From Vibrio sp. J1-1 (lineage in GTDB: Bacteria > Pseudomonadota > Gammaproteobacteria > Enterobacterales > Vibrionaceae), in the NCBI RefSeq assembly GCF_021728395.1, contig NZ_JAKKCM010000003.1, positions 62,001 to 126,000 of the forward strand: a stretch of 64,000 nucleotides of DNA. Reading direction: 5' to 3'. The stretch's first letter is position 1; each line of letters begins with the position of its first letter. Below the pieces are notes generated by a model. That model did not search any database, was not told the DNA's origin, and was given only the letters and a program-made list of their open reading frames with translations. Positions 25,770-35,035 of this stretch are shown piece after piece. Made by a program: the position numbers and the translations under genes.

Positions 25770-26570
25770 TTACTCGCCCTCTTGATGACGGTTTGCGCCA
25801 CAAAAACTCTGCAGTACATTTTTTATCCGCTCTTCCATACGATAGTTAATGCTCGATTCACCCGCTGCAATCTGCACATCACCACGATTGAGTGAAGGCT
25901 CCGCAACCAGTGTCCAGTTACGACAATCTAAATCCTGCTCACCGTATGCAGAGCGAATGATGGATACGTCTTCCGGGTTAAGATGTAACGTAATGGGATG
26001 ACCAGAGATAGGCAGTGCTTCAACCGACTGCTTGACCGTATCGAGAATAATTTGAGGGTTGGTCTGAACCTCAATGTGAACGACTTCTTTAACAAGGCAC
26101 AGCACCATGTCCACCAGTTGCTTTTCAACCTGAGCATTCATTAGCTCCAGAGGTTGAGCAAACTGATTGGCCAGATTCATGAAAACTTCCACCTGCTGCT
26201 GAATAAACTCTTGCCCGGCACTCACACCTTCAGCTTTACCGAGTTCTAAACCTTCAGCATGACCCGCCTGTAAACCTTCTTCTTTGCCTTTATCGTAACC
26301 TTGTTTAAAGCCCGCTTCCTGACCTTGGTGCAACCCTTCCTGATAAGCGCCTTGCTTGATCAGCTCTATCTGCTCTTCGGTCAGTTCAAGAACTTGCTCT
26401 TCTTCTGGCTCATCAAAGTTTGGAGCCCAGCCAGGATCGTAGTTAAACGCCGTCTGTTTGGCTTGCTTGGCTTTTGGCTCGCCGTAGTCAGGCAGCCCCC
26501 AGCGTTGCGGTTCGATCATCGCATCATCTTCATCAGGACGAATAAATCCACGTTTTCTATCGCCAACCAT
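25770..26570 (-). CDS. fliH: Flagellar export ATPase regulator FliH
   Basis: FliH is a dimeric stalk protein that tethers FliI to the C-ring. The 266 residues have a tryptophan-containing N-terminal segment (RWGLPDYG) that contacts FliN/FlhA in the family. A glycine-repeat helix follows (residues 79-119, Gly at every fourth position, eleven times). The C-terminal domain resembles a peripheral-stalk subunit (LMNAQVEKQLVDMVLCLVKEVVH). It is followed after 3 bases by fliI. Confidence 0.95.
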   Translation of the reverse strand: MVGDRKRGFIRPDEDDAMIEPQRWGLPDYGEPKAKQAKQTAFNYDPGWAPNFDEPEEEQVLELTEEQIELIKQGAYQEGLHQGQEAGFKQGYDKGKEEGLQAGHAEGLELGKAEGVSAGQEFIQQQVEVFMNLANQFAQPLELMNAQVEKQLVDMVLCLVKEVVHIEVQTNPQIILDTVKQSVEALPISGHPITLHLNPEDVSIIRSAYGEQDLDCRNWTLVAEPSLNRGDVQIAAGESSINYRMEERIKNVLQSFCGANRHQEGE

Positions 26571-26637
26571 GGGTTACCTATGCCTATTTGATTTGTGGTG
26601 AAGTTGCCCTGCGGTAGGAAAATAGCAGGGCAAGAGA

Positions 26638-27699
26638 TTATAAGAACTCGTCTGCGCCGCCAGAGAGCATGAGCTCTCCCGCATCCGCCATACGACGCGC
26701 AATCGCAAGAATTTCTTTCTGCGCTGATTCCACATCAGCAACACGCACTGGCGGCATCGCTTCAATGTCGTCACGCATCATCTCAGCAGCACGTTTTGAC
26801 ATGTTCTTAAATACTTTCTCACGCAGAGAATCGTCGGCACCTTTCAGTGCTCTCTGCAGTACATCTTGTGGGACGTCACGCAGCAATTTCTGAATACCCT
26901 GATCGTCGACTTCCGCCAAGTTCTCGAACACGAACATCAGATCCTGAATTTGCGTCGCCATGTCTTCGTCCTGATCTCGGATTTGGTCCATCAAGATGCC
27001 TTCGACATTGTTGTCGAGGTAGTTCATGATTTCGGCTGCCGCCTTCAGACCACCAATCTTGGCCGCCTGCGCTCCAGCTTGGCCAGCAAACTGCTTCTCC
27101 ATGATTTCGTTCAGCTCCGCCAACGCCGATGGCTGAACTTCCTCTAGGTTGGCAATACGCATCATCAAGTCCAGACGCACACGTTCCGGAAACTGTGACA
27201 GAATTTCTGCAGACTGATCCGCTTCTAAATACGACAGCACAATGGTTTGGATTTGTGGGTGCTCGTTGACGATGATGCTCGCGACTTGACGCGGATCCAT
27301 CCATTTCAAGGAATCCAAACCTTTTGAACCCGTACCAAGCAGAATTTGATCAACCAGGTTATTCGCTTTGTCTTCACCTAACGCAGCGACCAACGCATTG
27401 CGCATGAAGTCTTCACTGCCCATTCCGATATTGGTGTATTTCTGGATATCTTCCAAAAAAGCACGGTGAACAGAAGACACTTTTTCCTGGCTCAGATCTT
27501 TTGCTCGCGCCATCGCACCACCAACACGCTGTACCTGTTTTGGTTCCAGGTGGCGAATGATGCCCGCCGCATCCTGCTCATTAAGGCTCAACAACAGAAT
27601 GGCGGCCTTATCTTCACCGCTGATGGTTGATGCATCAAACTCCACTGGCATGCCTGCGCCATTTTCACTTTGAGGTACGATATCGTTAGCCATTTTCAT
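26638..27699 (-). CDS. fliG: Flagellar motor switch protein FliG
   Basis: Rotor protein that couples the C-ring to FliF and converts stator force to rotation. The 353 residues show the N-terminal FliF-binding domain (GEDKAAILLLSLNEQDAAGIIRHLEP), the middle EHPQ motif (VNEHPQIQTIVLSYL) and the C-terminal torque domain with charged residues in the segment LREKVFKNMSKRAAEMMRDDIE. The gene starts inside the fliF 3' end (ATG overlap of 14 bases); a second ATG two codons later is equally likely. Confidence 0.97.
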   Translation of the reverse strand: MKMANDIVPQSENGAGMPVEFDASTISGEDKAAILLLSLNEQDAAGIIRHLEPKQVQRVGGAMARAKDLSQEKVSSVHRAFLEDIQKYTNIGMGSEDFMRNALVAALGEDKANNLVDQILLGTGSKGLDSLKWMDPRQVASIIVNEHPQIQTIVLSYLEADQSAEILSQFPERVRLDLMMRIANLEEVQPSALAELNEIMEKQFAGQAGAQAAKIGGLKAAAEIMNYLDNNVEGILMDQIRDQDEDMATQIQDLMFVFENLAEVDDQGIQKLLRDVPQDVLQRALKGADDSLREKVFKNMSKRAAEMMRDDIEAMPPVRVADVESAQKEILAIARRMADAGELMLSGGADEFL

Positions 27700-29428
27700 T
27701 CATCCAGTTTTTCACAACCTGAGCTGCCAGTTCTGGCTCGTTTGCCACCAGAGCTCGAACCGCTTTAAGTACATCTTCATCTTTATGTAAGTTCGGCAGG
27801 TCGATACTTGAACCAAACTCAAACAGCTCGCTGCTCTCTATATCACTGCCAATCAGACTGGTTTCGCCGTCCGCACCAATAGGAATACCATCTGGGCCGT
27901 ACATGTCATTTTCGTTGTCGCTGGTTGGGTTAAGCAGTTTCTTCATCGCAGGGCGAACCAGAACCAGCACAACCACGATGATCACCAGGGCGCTTGCAAA
28001 CCAACGAACCCAATCGTTAAAGTTTGGATGTTCCCAAATTGGCTGGTCGATAAGCAGCTCCGCTTCCGGCTCTGCAAACTTCACACTCAATACATTGAGT
28101 AAGTCACCACGCGACTGATCAAAACCAACGGTGCCAATTAACACCTGACGAATCGCATTAATTTCGGATTCAGACATTGGCTTATAAGTGACTTCACCCG
28201 TATCTGGATTGACTTCTCGGCGATCTTTGATGGCCACAGATACAGTTTGACGCGCAATGGTACCAGTCTGTTTACGCTCATGACTGATGGTAGTGTCCAA
28301 TTCAAAGTTACGTGTCGATTCTTTACGCACGGAACCTTGCCCCATGAGCGATCCATCTTTCATTTGAGCAACGTCTTGTGGAATCGACGCATCGGCTGGC
28401 GGCTGATTACTCAGCGCCCCCGGAATCCCTGCAACCATATTGCCATTGTTGTAGTCTTCCAATGCGTATTCACTGCGTGTCGCTGGCGTGTTTGGATCAA
28501 AGCGTTTTCTTGTTTGTTCTACCGCGCTGAAGTCCATTTTTATATCGACTTGCGCGGTGTAATTACCGATGCCTAAAATTGGCAGTAACACGGAATCAAT
28601 TTTTTCACGTAGTGTCTGCTCTTGGTTTCGCTCCAACTCTTGCTCTTTTCGGCGTGCAGCAGAAGCCGGATCTTCAGAGCCTGAACTCAGCAAACGACCG
28701 TGCTGATCGGTCACGGTGATACGAGAGGTTTTCATCCCCGGAACCGCGCTGGCTACCATATCGACGATAGAGTCGACCTCCTGCTGCTTGAGGTTAGCCC
28801 CTGTCGATAAGGTCAAAAAAACGGATGCAGACGCATCTTGGTTATGACGAACAAAAACACTGTGCTTAGGCAGCGCCAGTAACACCCGAGCTTTGCGAAC
28901 TTGCTTCATTTCTTCAATCGCTTGGGCAAGTTGTCGCTCACGACTGAGTTTGAGACGCTCTTGTTCAAGACGCTGAGAAACCCCAAAACCCATGTCTTGC
29001 AGCAAAATGTCATCGCCAGCTTCGGTCGCCTGATTGACACCCGCTCGCACCATCCCAAGTTTGATCGAATTGTAGTCACTCGCCTCAACCGAAACGGTAT
29101 TACCATCCAGTTTGTAGTCAATTTTTTGCTGATCAAGATAGTCAAGAACCGGGATAAGCTCTTCGGTTTGGTACGCGCCAAGCGGACGCATTTCTGGCTC
29201 TTTCACCCAGAAAAATAACATCACGATCAACGCAACACAGATGGAAATGGACAGCACCAGAACAACCTGACGAAGTAAGTCAAGGTCGCCTACGGCCATA
29301 TCTAACTTTGATGCACTACGCTCTTCCAAATCTGGATTTTGGCTTTCCACATCCAGATCGGAGTTTGCTATGAGAGCACCATCTGCACCGCCTTCAGTAA
29401 CGGTTAAATCTGTAGACTTGTCTGCCAC
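27686..29428 (-). CDS. fliF: Flagellar MS-ring protein FliF
   Basis: Forms the MS-ring, the first structure built in the basal body. The 580 residues contain two membrane helices (about 52-72 and 468-488). Ring-building motifs lie between them (YKLDGNTVSVEASDYNSIKLGMVRAG; RVLLALPKHSVFVRHNQDASASVFL). The C-terminal FliG-binding tail ends AAQVVKNWMNENG. It lies 14 bases after fliE. Confidence 0.97.
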   Translation of the reverse strand: MADKSTDLTVTEGGADGALIANSDLDVESQNPDLEERSASKLDMAVGDLDLLRQVVLVLSISICVALIVMLFFWVKEPEMRPLGAYQTEELIPVLDYLDQQKIDYKLDGNTVSVEASDYNSIKLGMVRAGVNQATEAGDDILLQDMGFGVSQRLEQERLKLSRERQLAQAIEEMKQVRKARVLLALPKHSVFVRHNQDASASVFLTLSTGANLKQQEVDSIVDMVASAVPGMKTSRITVTDQHGRLLSSGSEDPASAARRKEQELERNQEQTLREKIDSVLLPILGIGNYTAQVDIKMDFSAVEQTRKRFDPNTPATRSEYALEDYNNGNMVAGIPGALSNQPPADASIPQDVAQMKDGSLMGQGSVRKESTRNFELDTTISHERKQTGTIARQTVSVAIKDRREVNPDTGEVTYKPMSESEINAIRQVLIGTVGFDQSRGDLLNVLSVKFAEPEAELLIDQPIWEHPNFNDWVRWFASALVIIVVVLVLVRPAMKKLLNPTSDNENDMYGPDGIPIGADGETSLIGSDIESSELFEFGSSIDLPNLHKDEDVLKAVRALVANEPELAAQVVKNWMNENG

Positions 29429-29442
29429 ACTGATTACCTAAA

Positions 29443-29754
29443 TTACACGGGCATATTCATGAGGTCTTTATAGGCCTCAACGAGCTTATTGCGGATTTGG
29501 ACAGTGGCATCAAACGCGACACTGGATTTGTTTCGGGCAATCATAACATCTGAAAGGGAAACATCGGTGTCACCTCGATCAAAGCGAGTTTGAAGATCGC
29601 CCGAGGCTTTTTGAAGTGAGTTTACGTTATTGATAGCGGTTGTGAGGAGCTCACCAAAATCGGCCCCAACTTTGGCACCTGTTGCTACAGGAGCCGTGTT
29701 AGTTGCTTCTACCATCATGGCGCGCATATCTGCTTGAATACCATCAACTTTCAT
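29443..29754 (-). CDS. fliE: Flagellar rod junction protein FliE
   Basis: FliE links the MS-ring to the rod. From ATG at 29754 it is 103 residues (MKVDGIQADMRAMMVEATN ... NKLVEAYKDLMNMPV), the normal family length, with the C-terminal SDVMIARNKSSVAFDATVQIRNKLVEAYKDLM signature. An ATG 15 codons upstream (29799) lies before the predicted transcription start of the sigma-54 promoter at 29806-29821 (start about 29795), so it cannot be used from that transcript. GGGGTGG near the chosen ATG may serve for ribosome binding. First gene of the fliEFGHIJ block. Confidence 0.95.
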   Translation of the reverse strand: MKVDGIQADMRAMMVEATNTAPVATGAKVGADFGELLTTAINNVNSLQKASGDLQTRFDRGDTDVSLSDVMIARNKSSVAFDATVQIRNKLVEAYKDLMNMPV

Positions 29755-29805
29755 TACCACCCCGGAGCCAAATGTTTGACTATTAATAAAATTGTTCATT
29801 ATAGA

Positions 29806-29821
29806 AGCAATTAACGTGCCA
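29806..29821 (-). promoter_or_regulatory. Sigma-54 promoter of fliE
   Basis: The minus strand reads TGGCACGTTAATTGCT, an exact match to the sigma-54 consensus TGGCACG-N4-TTGC. The predicted transcription start is about 29795, 41 bases before the chosen fliE ATG. Dependence on FlrA or FlrC is inferred. Confidence 0.93.
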
Positions 29822-29899
29822 TAAGGCGGTAATGATTTATCTAGTTTTGCCCAAGCATTGTGACAATATACGCAAAAGGCGACGCTACATTCACCGGAA

Positions 29900-31309
29900 T
29901 TAATTCGGAATGTCGATGCCTGCATCTCGCATCTTAGCCAATTTGTAGCGTAGCGTACGGGGACTGATACCGAGTTTGTCTGCCATGTCTTTACGACGAC
30001 CGTTACATTCAACCAAGGTATCAAGGATGATCGCATACTCCTGATCGCGTAACTCACTTCCCAATCCTTCACCGCCAGACACCACACGGTTCACGCTTTC
30101 TGCCTGAGCGACGGGCTTAACGTCCGGCACCAATGGCTCTGCATTTTGCACCACACGTTGCAAGCTGTTGGCGTCTTGCCAATCCACACCTTCAAGCAAA
30201 ATGTGTTCCCCATCAATGTCGCCATTTTCGCTCAGAATCAGTGCACGCTGAACGACGTTATCTAGCTCGCGAACGTTACCCGGCCAAGGATAATTAAGTA
30301 ATTTATCGACCGCAGACGCAGAAATCTTCGGAACAGGCATCCCCATCTTGCCGCAATGACGTTCAGCAAGGTGTTTGGCTAGTGGCTCAATATCACCTTT
30401 ACGCTCACACAGTGCTGGCCATGCAATTGGGAAAACATTAAGGCGGTAATATAGGTCTTCACGGAAGTTACCTTCCGACACGTACTGTTTAAGATCGCGG
30501 TTACTGGTCGCCAAGACTCGGACATCCAGTTTGATGCTCTTGCGGCTACCTAAACGCTCGACTTCACGCTCTTGCAGTACACGCAGCAATTTGGCCTGAA
30601 GGTTTAAGTCCATTTCGCTGATCTCATCCAGCAAAATTGTTCCACCCTGAGCTTGTTCGAATTTACCCGGACACGCTTGTACTGCCCCAGTAAAGGCGCC
30701 TTTTTCGTAGCCAAATAGCGTTGCTTCGAGCATATTGTCTGGAATGGCAGCGCAGTTGATCGCAACAAAAGGGCCATCTTTGCGGCTTGAAGCATTATGG
30801 ATGTAACGCGACATGACTTCTTTACCTGAACCACTTGGCCCTAGGATCATAACGTTGGCATCGGTACGCGCCACCCTGTCGGCCAGAGCTAACAGTCGCA
30901 GGCTTTTTTCGTCAGCAACCACTGCATCACCACTGTCATCGCTTTTAACTGGCGCGTAGCGGCTGACCATATTAAGTAAAACCTCAGGCGCGAATGGTTT
31001 CGCCATATAGTCAATCGCGCCGTCTTTCATTGCGGAGACGGCATCTTCAATATTGGCGTACGCCGTCATCAATAAAACAGGCAAATTCGGCCAGTTTTGC
31101 TTGATGTTTTTTAGCAATGCCAAGCCACCCATTCCGGCCATTTGTACATCAGAGACGACGATGTCGACCGTGTTTGATTTCAGCTTGACCAGTGCCTGTT
31201 CCGCACAGTCTGCTTCCAGCCATTCATAGCCAGCCAGAGCGAGAGTATCCACTAGGGCCTCACGAAGACCTTCGTCATCTTCTACGATAAGAACTTTGCT
31301 TTGTGCCAT
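29900..31309 (-). CDS. flrC: Sigma-54 response regulator FlrC
   Basis: NtrC-type activator of middle/late flagellar sigma-54 genes, phosphorylated by FlrB. The 469 residues contain a receiver with Asp54 (IVVSDVQMAG), an AAA+ domain with P-loop GPSGSGKE and sigma-54 contact loop GAFTGA ([13 protein letters not shown]), and a Fis-type helix-turn-helix at the end (GRRKDMADKLGISPRTLRYKLAKM). It lies 28 bases after flrB. Also called flaM or fleR. Confidence 0.96.
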   Translation of the reverse strand: MAQSKVLIVEDDEGLREALVDTLALAGYEWLEADCAEQALVKLKSNTVDIVVSDVQMAGMGGLALLKNIKQNWPNLPVLLMTAYANIEDAVSAMKDGAIDYMAKPFAPEVLLNMVSRYAPVKSDDSGDAVVADEKSLRLLALADRVARTDANVMILGPSGSGKEVMSRYIHNASSRKDGPFVAINCAAIPDNMLEATLFGYEKGAFTGAVQACPGKFEQAQGGTILLDEISEMDLNLQAKLLRVLQEREVERLGSRKSIKLDVRVLATSNRDLKQYVSEGNFREDLYYRLNVFPIAWPALCERKGDIEPLAKHLAERHCGKMGMPVPKISASAVDKLLNYPWPGNVRELDNVVQRALILSENGDIDGEHILLEGVDWQDANSLQRVVQNAEPLVPDVKPVAQAESVNRVVSGGEGLGSELRDQEYAIILDTLVECNGRRKDMADKLGISPRTLRYKLAKMRDAGIDIPN

Positions 31310-31337
31310 TATGATTCTCCTTATTGGCAGAAGCCGC

Positions 31338-32369
31338 TTATTGCGCTTCTGCTTGCACTCGCTCTAGCGGAATGCACATAGTGAAGCAGGCTCCATCACC
31401 CTGCTCTGAGATAAGTTCCAATCGACCGTCATGGGCACGGCAAACCATTTGAACTACCGCAAGTCCTAACCCTGTTCCTTGAGAACGGGTGGTAAAAAAT
31501 GGCTCTAAAATTTTGCTTTGTAGCTCTTTAGGGACTCCCGGTCCGTTATCCTGCACAGAAATACGCAGTTCACCGTTGACCGGGCGGAAGAAAATATCAA
31601 TTTGCGACGCTTTACCAGACATCTGAATCGCGTTCATGACTAAGTTACTCAAGGCAGATGCAATAGCATTGGCATTTCCAAGTAGGCCTGTTTGCTCTTC
31701 CTCCACTTCAAGAAAGTAGTCAATGTTGTTGTTTTTTAAGGCAGTTTCAACCATTGGTTGATATTCCGCAACCAACTGAGCAATCGTAAATGGCTTAATG
31801 ACTTTATTGTCGCCACCTTTGGCAAAGAGCAGCATATCGTTGACCTGCTTTTCCAAATCGTGCAGTCGATCCATCAATTTACTTTGAAATCGCTCTCTCG
31901 TATTTGCAGGAAGATTCGGCGCAGCCAAATTTGACGCATATAACATCGCGCTGGATAAGGGGGTTCTGACTTGATGAGCAAGAGACGCCACCATACGCCC
32001 TAAAGACGATAAGCGCTGCAAGTCACTGACTCGGGATTGCAATAAGCGCGTTTCGGTTAAGTCAGTAATAAGAATAAGCTGACCCGTTTCAGAAGCAGAA
32101 ATCGCCAAACGAACTTTTCGGCCATTGCGCAGTGAGACCTCATGGCCATCATCTTCACGTGGGTCAAATACTGCCTGAATGACGTTGAACCACTTTTCGC
32201 TGACCAAGGGTATTTCAAGAATACGGTGTGCTTCGGGGTTCGCTTCGCGCACGACACCGAACGTATCGAGCAGGATGACTCCCGCAGGCATAACATCCAG
32301 GACCTGTTTATAACGCTCGACCTGGTTTTCAACTGAGTCCAGATGGGATTGGTTGGTGTTATCTTCCAT
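31338..32369 (-). CDS. flrB: Flagellar sensor histidine kinase FlrB
   Basis: Kinase partner of FlrC. The 343 residues have no membrane segment, so it is cytoplasmic. An N-terminal PAS-like domain (about 22-105, LDVMPAGVILLDTFGVVREANPEA) is followed by the dimerisation/phospho-acceptor helix with His132 (SLAHQVRTPLSSAMLYASNL) and the ATPase domain (SNLVMNAIQMS, VQDNGPGVP, GTGLGLAVVQM). A sigma-54 promoter lies 48-63 bases upstream. Also called flaL or fleS. Confidence 0.96.
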   Translation of the reverse strand: MEDNTNQSHLDSVENQVERYKQVLDVMPAGVILLDTFGVVREANPEAHRILEIPLVSEKWFNVIQAVFDPREDDGHEVSLRNGRKVRLAISASETGQLILITDLTETRLLQSRVSDLQRLSSLGRMVASLAHQVRTPLSSAMLYASNLAAPNLPANTRERFQSKLMDRLHDLEKQVNDMLLFAKGGDNKVIKPFTIAQLVAEYQPMVETALKNNNIDYFLEVEEEQTGLLGNANAIASALSNLVMNAIQMSGKASQIDIFFRPVNGELRISVQDNGPGVPKELQSKILEPFFTTRSQGTGLGLAVVQMVCRAHDGRLELISEQGDGACFTMCIPLERVQAEAQ

Positions 32370-32416
32370 TAACTGCCTGTCGAAATATCGCCACTAAATA
32401 GTAAGTTAGCTTAGTA

Positions 32417-32432
32417 AGCAATAAATGTACCA
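32417..32432 (-). promoter_or_regulatory. Sigma-54 promoter of flrBC
   Basis: The minus strand reads TGGTACATTTATTGCT, with GG-N10-GC spacing and TTGCT at -12. Transcription would begin near 32406, 37 bases before flrB. In V. cholerae flrBC is activated by FlrA; the site and its place after flrA fit that. Confidence 0.88.
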
Positions 32433-32548
32433 TGACATTTTTACATATTTATCAGACAGTTATATTAGCGACAATAAGTTGACACCAAATTGACATAAGA
32501 ATATGAGCGGTTTGGTTTTGGACCAAACAACTCATTGGGAGTGCAGAA

Positions 32549-34015
32549 CTAGCGTTGCAAGTTGTACTTACGCATTTTCTCAACCAAAGTCGTGCGGCGC
32601 ATTCCTAGCATATCGGCAGCTCGCGCTACAACACCACCTTGGGCTTCCAGCGCTTGACTGATCATGTTGATTTCTAAATCAGCTAACAGTTCTTTTAGGT
32701 TGACCCCTTCAGGAGGAAGCTCCTGCGGCGCATTTTCGTTGTTATCTATCTCATTGAGTTCATCAAAGCTGAAGTCTTCCGAGAAGATGTCTTGAAATAC
32801 ATCACGCTCTTGCTCTTCAATCGAGACAAAAGGATTACCTTCAGGCTGGAATTCCGGAATATCACTGTAACGATATTTCGTCGGCAAGTGATTCACATCG
32901 ATCAGGCTGTTTGGATAAAGAATCACCATGCGCTCAATCAGGTTTGCTAACTCACGCACATTCCCCGGCCAGTCGTGTTCCATCAAAGAGTTAATGGCAC
33001 GCGAAGTAAAGCAGATTGGCTGCCCGCCTTCTGCTTCCAGACGAGCCATCAATTCTTGTAGCAACAAAGGTATGTCACGCTTTCGTTCTTTCAGCGCAGG
33101 CATTTCAATAGGGAATACGTTGAGACGATAGAACAAGTCTTCACGGAAGGTGTCTTCTTCGATCATGCTCTCGAGGTTGCGATGCGTCGCAGCCACGATG
33201 CGAACGTTCACTTTAATCGTATTGTTGCCACCTACTCGCTCAAAACAACGCTCTTGAAGCACACGCAGTAACTTTACCTGCATTGGCATTGGCATATCAC
33301 CAATTTCATCGAGGAATAAGGTTCCGCCATCAGCCAATTCAAATCGGCCTTTACGCGAGGTCAATGCCCCGGTAAACGCACCTTTTTCATGACCAAACAG
33401 TTCACTCTCTAAAAGCTCAGGAGGAATCGCACCACAGTTAATTGGTACAAATGGCCCACTAGAGAACGTAGAATGGTAATGGATATTACGCGCAACCACT
33501 TCTTTACCCGTACCCGACTCACCAAGGATTAAAACGTTAGCTTCGGTTTTGGCGACTTGCTCAATAAGATGACGAACTTCCTGAATGCCACGGCTCTGAC
33601 CCACTAAACTGCGGAAAAGTGTATTTTTTCGTTCACTTGCGATCACGTTCACACCTTTTCGCCCCAGGAAGTCTTTGCAATGACGCAAGGCGTTACTAAG
33701 TTGCGGGTAATTTAAAGGCAGTTCTAACTCACCGACATAGCTTGGTAAGTCATCGACTGATAGCGATATGCGCCCCATGACGAGCAAGGGAATGTGATAG
33801 GCATCACTAAGATGAGCCATGACTGTTGTCGCTGCTGAACCTGAAGAAATATTGCCTAGAATACAACCAGACCAGAGCCCAGACCAATCAACATCACCTA
33901 GTTGATCAGAACTGACCGCTTCGCAACTTTCTCCAACAAATTCCAATATATTGCTTAAATTTAAACGACTTGAAACATCGTCATCAATTACAAGCAGTTT
34001 TGCCAAACCTTGCAT
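32549..34015 (-). CDS. flrA: Flagellar master regulator FlrA (sigma-54 activator)
   Basis: Top activator of the Vibrio polar flagellar cascade (FleQ family). The 488 residues contain a receiver-like N-terminus ([14 protein letters not shown]) in which I see no phospho-acceptor Asp at the usual place. An AAA+ domain follows, with P-loop [10 protein letters not shown] and GAFTGA ([13 protein letters not shown]). A C-terminal helix-turn-helix ([24 protein letters not shown]) completes it. Arg135 (LFRSLVGQ) and Arg176 (VARNIHY) are present; from memory these are the c-di-GMP-sensing arginines in V. cholerae FlrA. Also called flaK. Confidence 0.96.
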   Translation of the reverse strand: MQGLAKLLVIDDDVSSRLNLSNILEFVGESCEAVSSDQLGDVDWSGLWSGCILGNISSGSAATTVMAHLSDAYHIPLLVMGRISLSVDDLPSYVGELELPLNYPQLSNALRHCKDFLGRKGVNVIASERKNTLFRSLVGQSRGIQEVRHLIEQVAKTEANVLILGESGTGKEVVARNIHYHSTFSSGPFVPINCGAIPPELLESELFGHEKGAFTGALTSRKGRFELADGGTLFLDEIGDMPMPMQVKLLRVLQERCFERVGGNNTIKVNVRIVAATHRNLESMIEEDTFREDLFYRLNVFPIEMPALKERKRDIPLLLQELMARLEAEGGQPICFTSRAINSLMEHDWPGNVRELANLIERMVILYPNSLIDVNHLPTKYRYSDIPEFQPEGNPFVSIEEQERDVFQDIFSEDFSFDELNEIDNNENAPQELPPEGVNLKELLADLEINMISQALEAQGGVVARAADMLGMRRTTLVEKMRKYNLQR

Positions 34016-34139
34016 AACTAAGAATGATTGCCTTTATTTTTGGATGTGTTGCGGCCAAACCTTGATTAGCTCAAATGCGTGTTCAGAAAAGCTGGAACGC
34101 CACACTCAATGCACGAGAGACATAGGGAAAATCAGCAAC

Positions 34140-34175
34140 AAAAAAAGCCATTAGGGCTACTAATGGCGCTTATTT
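34140..34175 (-). terminator. Terminator after the fliS gene
   Basis: GCCATTA (34147-34153) and TAATGGC (34161-34167) form a stem with a 7-base loop. On the minus strand it is followed by a run of T (plus-strand A run 34141-34146). It separates the filament operon from flrA. It lies about 135 bases past the fliS stop; the region between shows nothing else I recognise. Confidence 0.7.
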
Positions 34176-34302
34176 TATTTGAATATAAAAATAAGGCAAC
34201 CAAGCAATCGAGAGCTCTAAGTGTGATTGTGACCTTGCTGCACAACTTGTTGCTTAGGCGTTCAATATACATCCAAATCAATGTGACAATTTGTTTTATT
34301 TA

Positions 34303-34713
34303 TTAAATACCGACCTCTTCGGCCGTTAGGTTGTGGAACTCTGCCGGAATTTGATCCCACGCTGACTTTATCTCTCGAATAATATCGATAACATCATCAA
34401 TAAGTTGCGGATCATTCTGGTGATTGGCCGCAGAAATCTGCGTAATCATAAATTCATAAAGTGAATCTAAGTTTGAAGCAATATCGCCACCGTCATCCAT
34501 CGACAAACAGCTTCGCAGAGCGATGATAATGTCTAATGCCTTACCTAGACGTTCACCTTTCACTGGGATGTTACCAGCTTGCATCGCTGCTTTACCTTGA
34601 ATAAGGCGCTCAACTGCTCCCGCCATTAGCATTTGAATGACTTTGTGCGGAGAAGCCGCGCTTAGCTGGCTATCGACTGATACCTTTTTGTATGCTTGCA
34701 AAGATCCGCGCAT
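34303..34713 (-). CDS. fliS: Flagellin export chaperone FliS
   Basis: Cytoplasmic chaperone that binds flagellin C-termini before export. From ATG at 34713 it is 136 residues (MRGSLQAYKKVSVDSQLSAASPHKVIQMLMAGA), the standard FliS length. The conserved N-terminal AYKKV and QMLMAGAVERLIQGK segments are present. The open frame extends 27 codons further upstream but that part is not FliS-like and would overlap flaI. Called flaJ in V. parahaemolyticus. The tail AEFHNLTAEEVGI is Vibrio-like. Confidence 0.95.
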   Translation of the reverse strand: MRGSLQAYKKVSVDSQLSAASPHKVIQMLMAGAVERLIQGKAAMQAGNIPVKGERLGKALDIIIALRSCLSMDDGGDIASNLDSLYEFMITQISAANHQNDPQLIDDVIDIIREIKSAWDQIPAEFHNLTAEEVGI

Positions 34714-34726
34714 AGTAATCCTCTTT

Positions 34727-35032
34727 CTAAATAAACTTTTTGTACTGCTGAAGCGAGCGTTGGCCATAGCGCAATTTGTGCAGCTCTTTGCCAACCTTTG
34801 ATGTTTCTAATTGCATCAGTTCAACAATACTTTGGGTACGAGCGAGCAAATCTTGCCACTCTATTTCTTGCTTAACCAATGGGTTTTTCTGAACCATTGG
34901 CAGCAAGTTTTGCAATAAGCTTTCTCTGATATCGACCAAACGAAGAATTTCTTCATCGTTAATATCGACTTTTTGCAGTTCTTGGCTAATACGTTGATCC
35001 AAGTGGTTAATTTCAATAAGTTCGCTTTGCAT
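34727..35032 (-). CDS. flaI: Flagellar protein FlaI (FliT-like position)
   Basis: A 101-residue, highly charged helical protein between fliD and fliS. In enterics this place is taken by fliT, the FliD chaperone; in Vibrio the gene is called flaI. The sequence (LIEINHLDQRISQELQKVDINDEEILRLVDIRESLLQNL) suggests a helical bundle like FliT, and a chaperone role for FliD is an inference. It is 3 bases downstream of fliD. Confidence 0.88.
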   Translation of the reverse strand: MQSELIEINHLDQRISQELQKVDINDEEILRLVDIRESLLQNLLPMVQKNPLVKQEIEWQDLLARTQSIVELMQLETSKVGKELHKLRYGQRSLQQYKKFI

Positions 35033-35035
35033 TGA

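Noticed and set aside
29755-30087. N-terminal extension of the fliE frame toward flrC
   Set aside because: The extension lies upstream of the sigma-54 transcription start and inside the flrC 3' end. The family length fits the short form.
32510-32531. GTTTGGT/ACCAAAC inverted repeat after flrA as a terminator
   Set aside because: No T run follows on the minus strand. It may be incidental, so I did not list it as a terminator.
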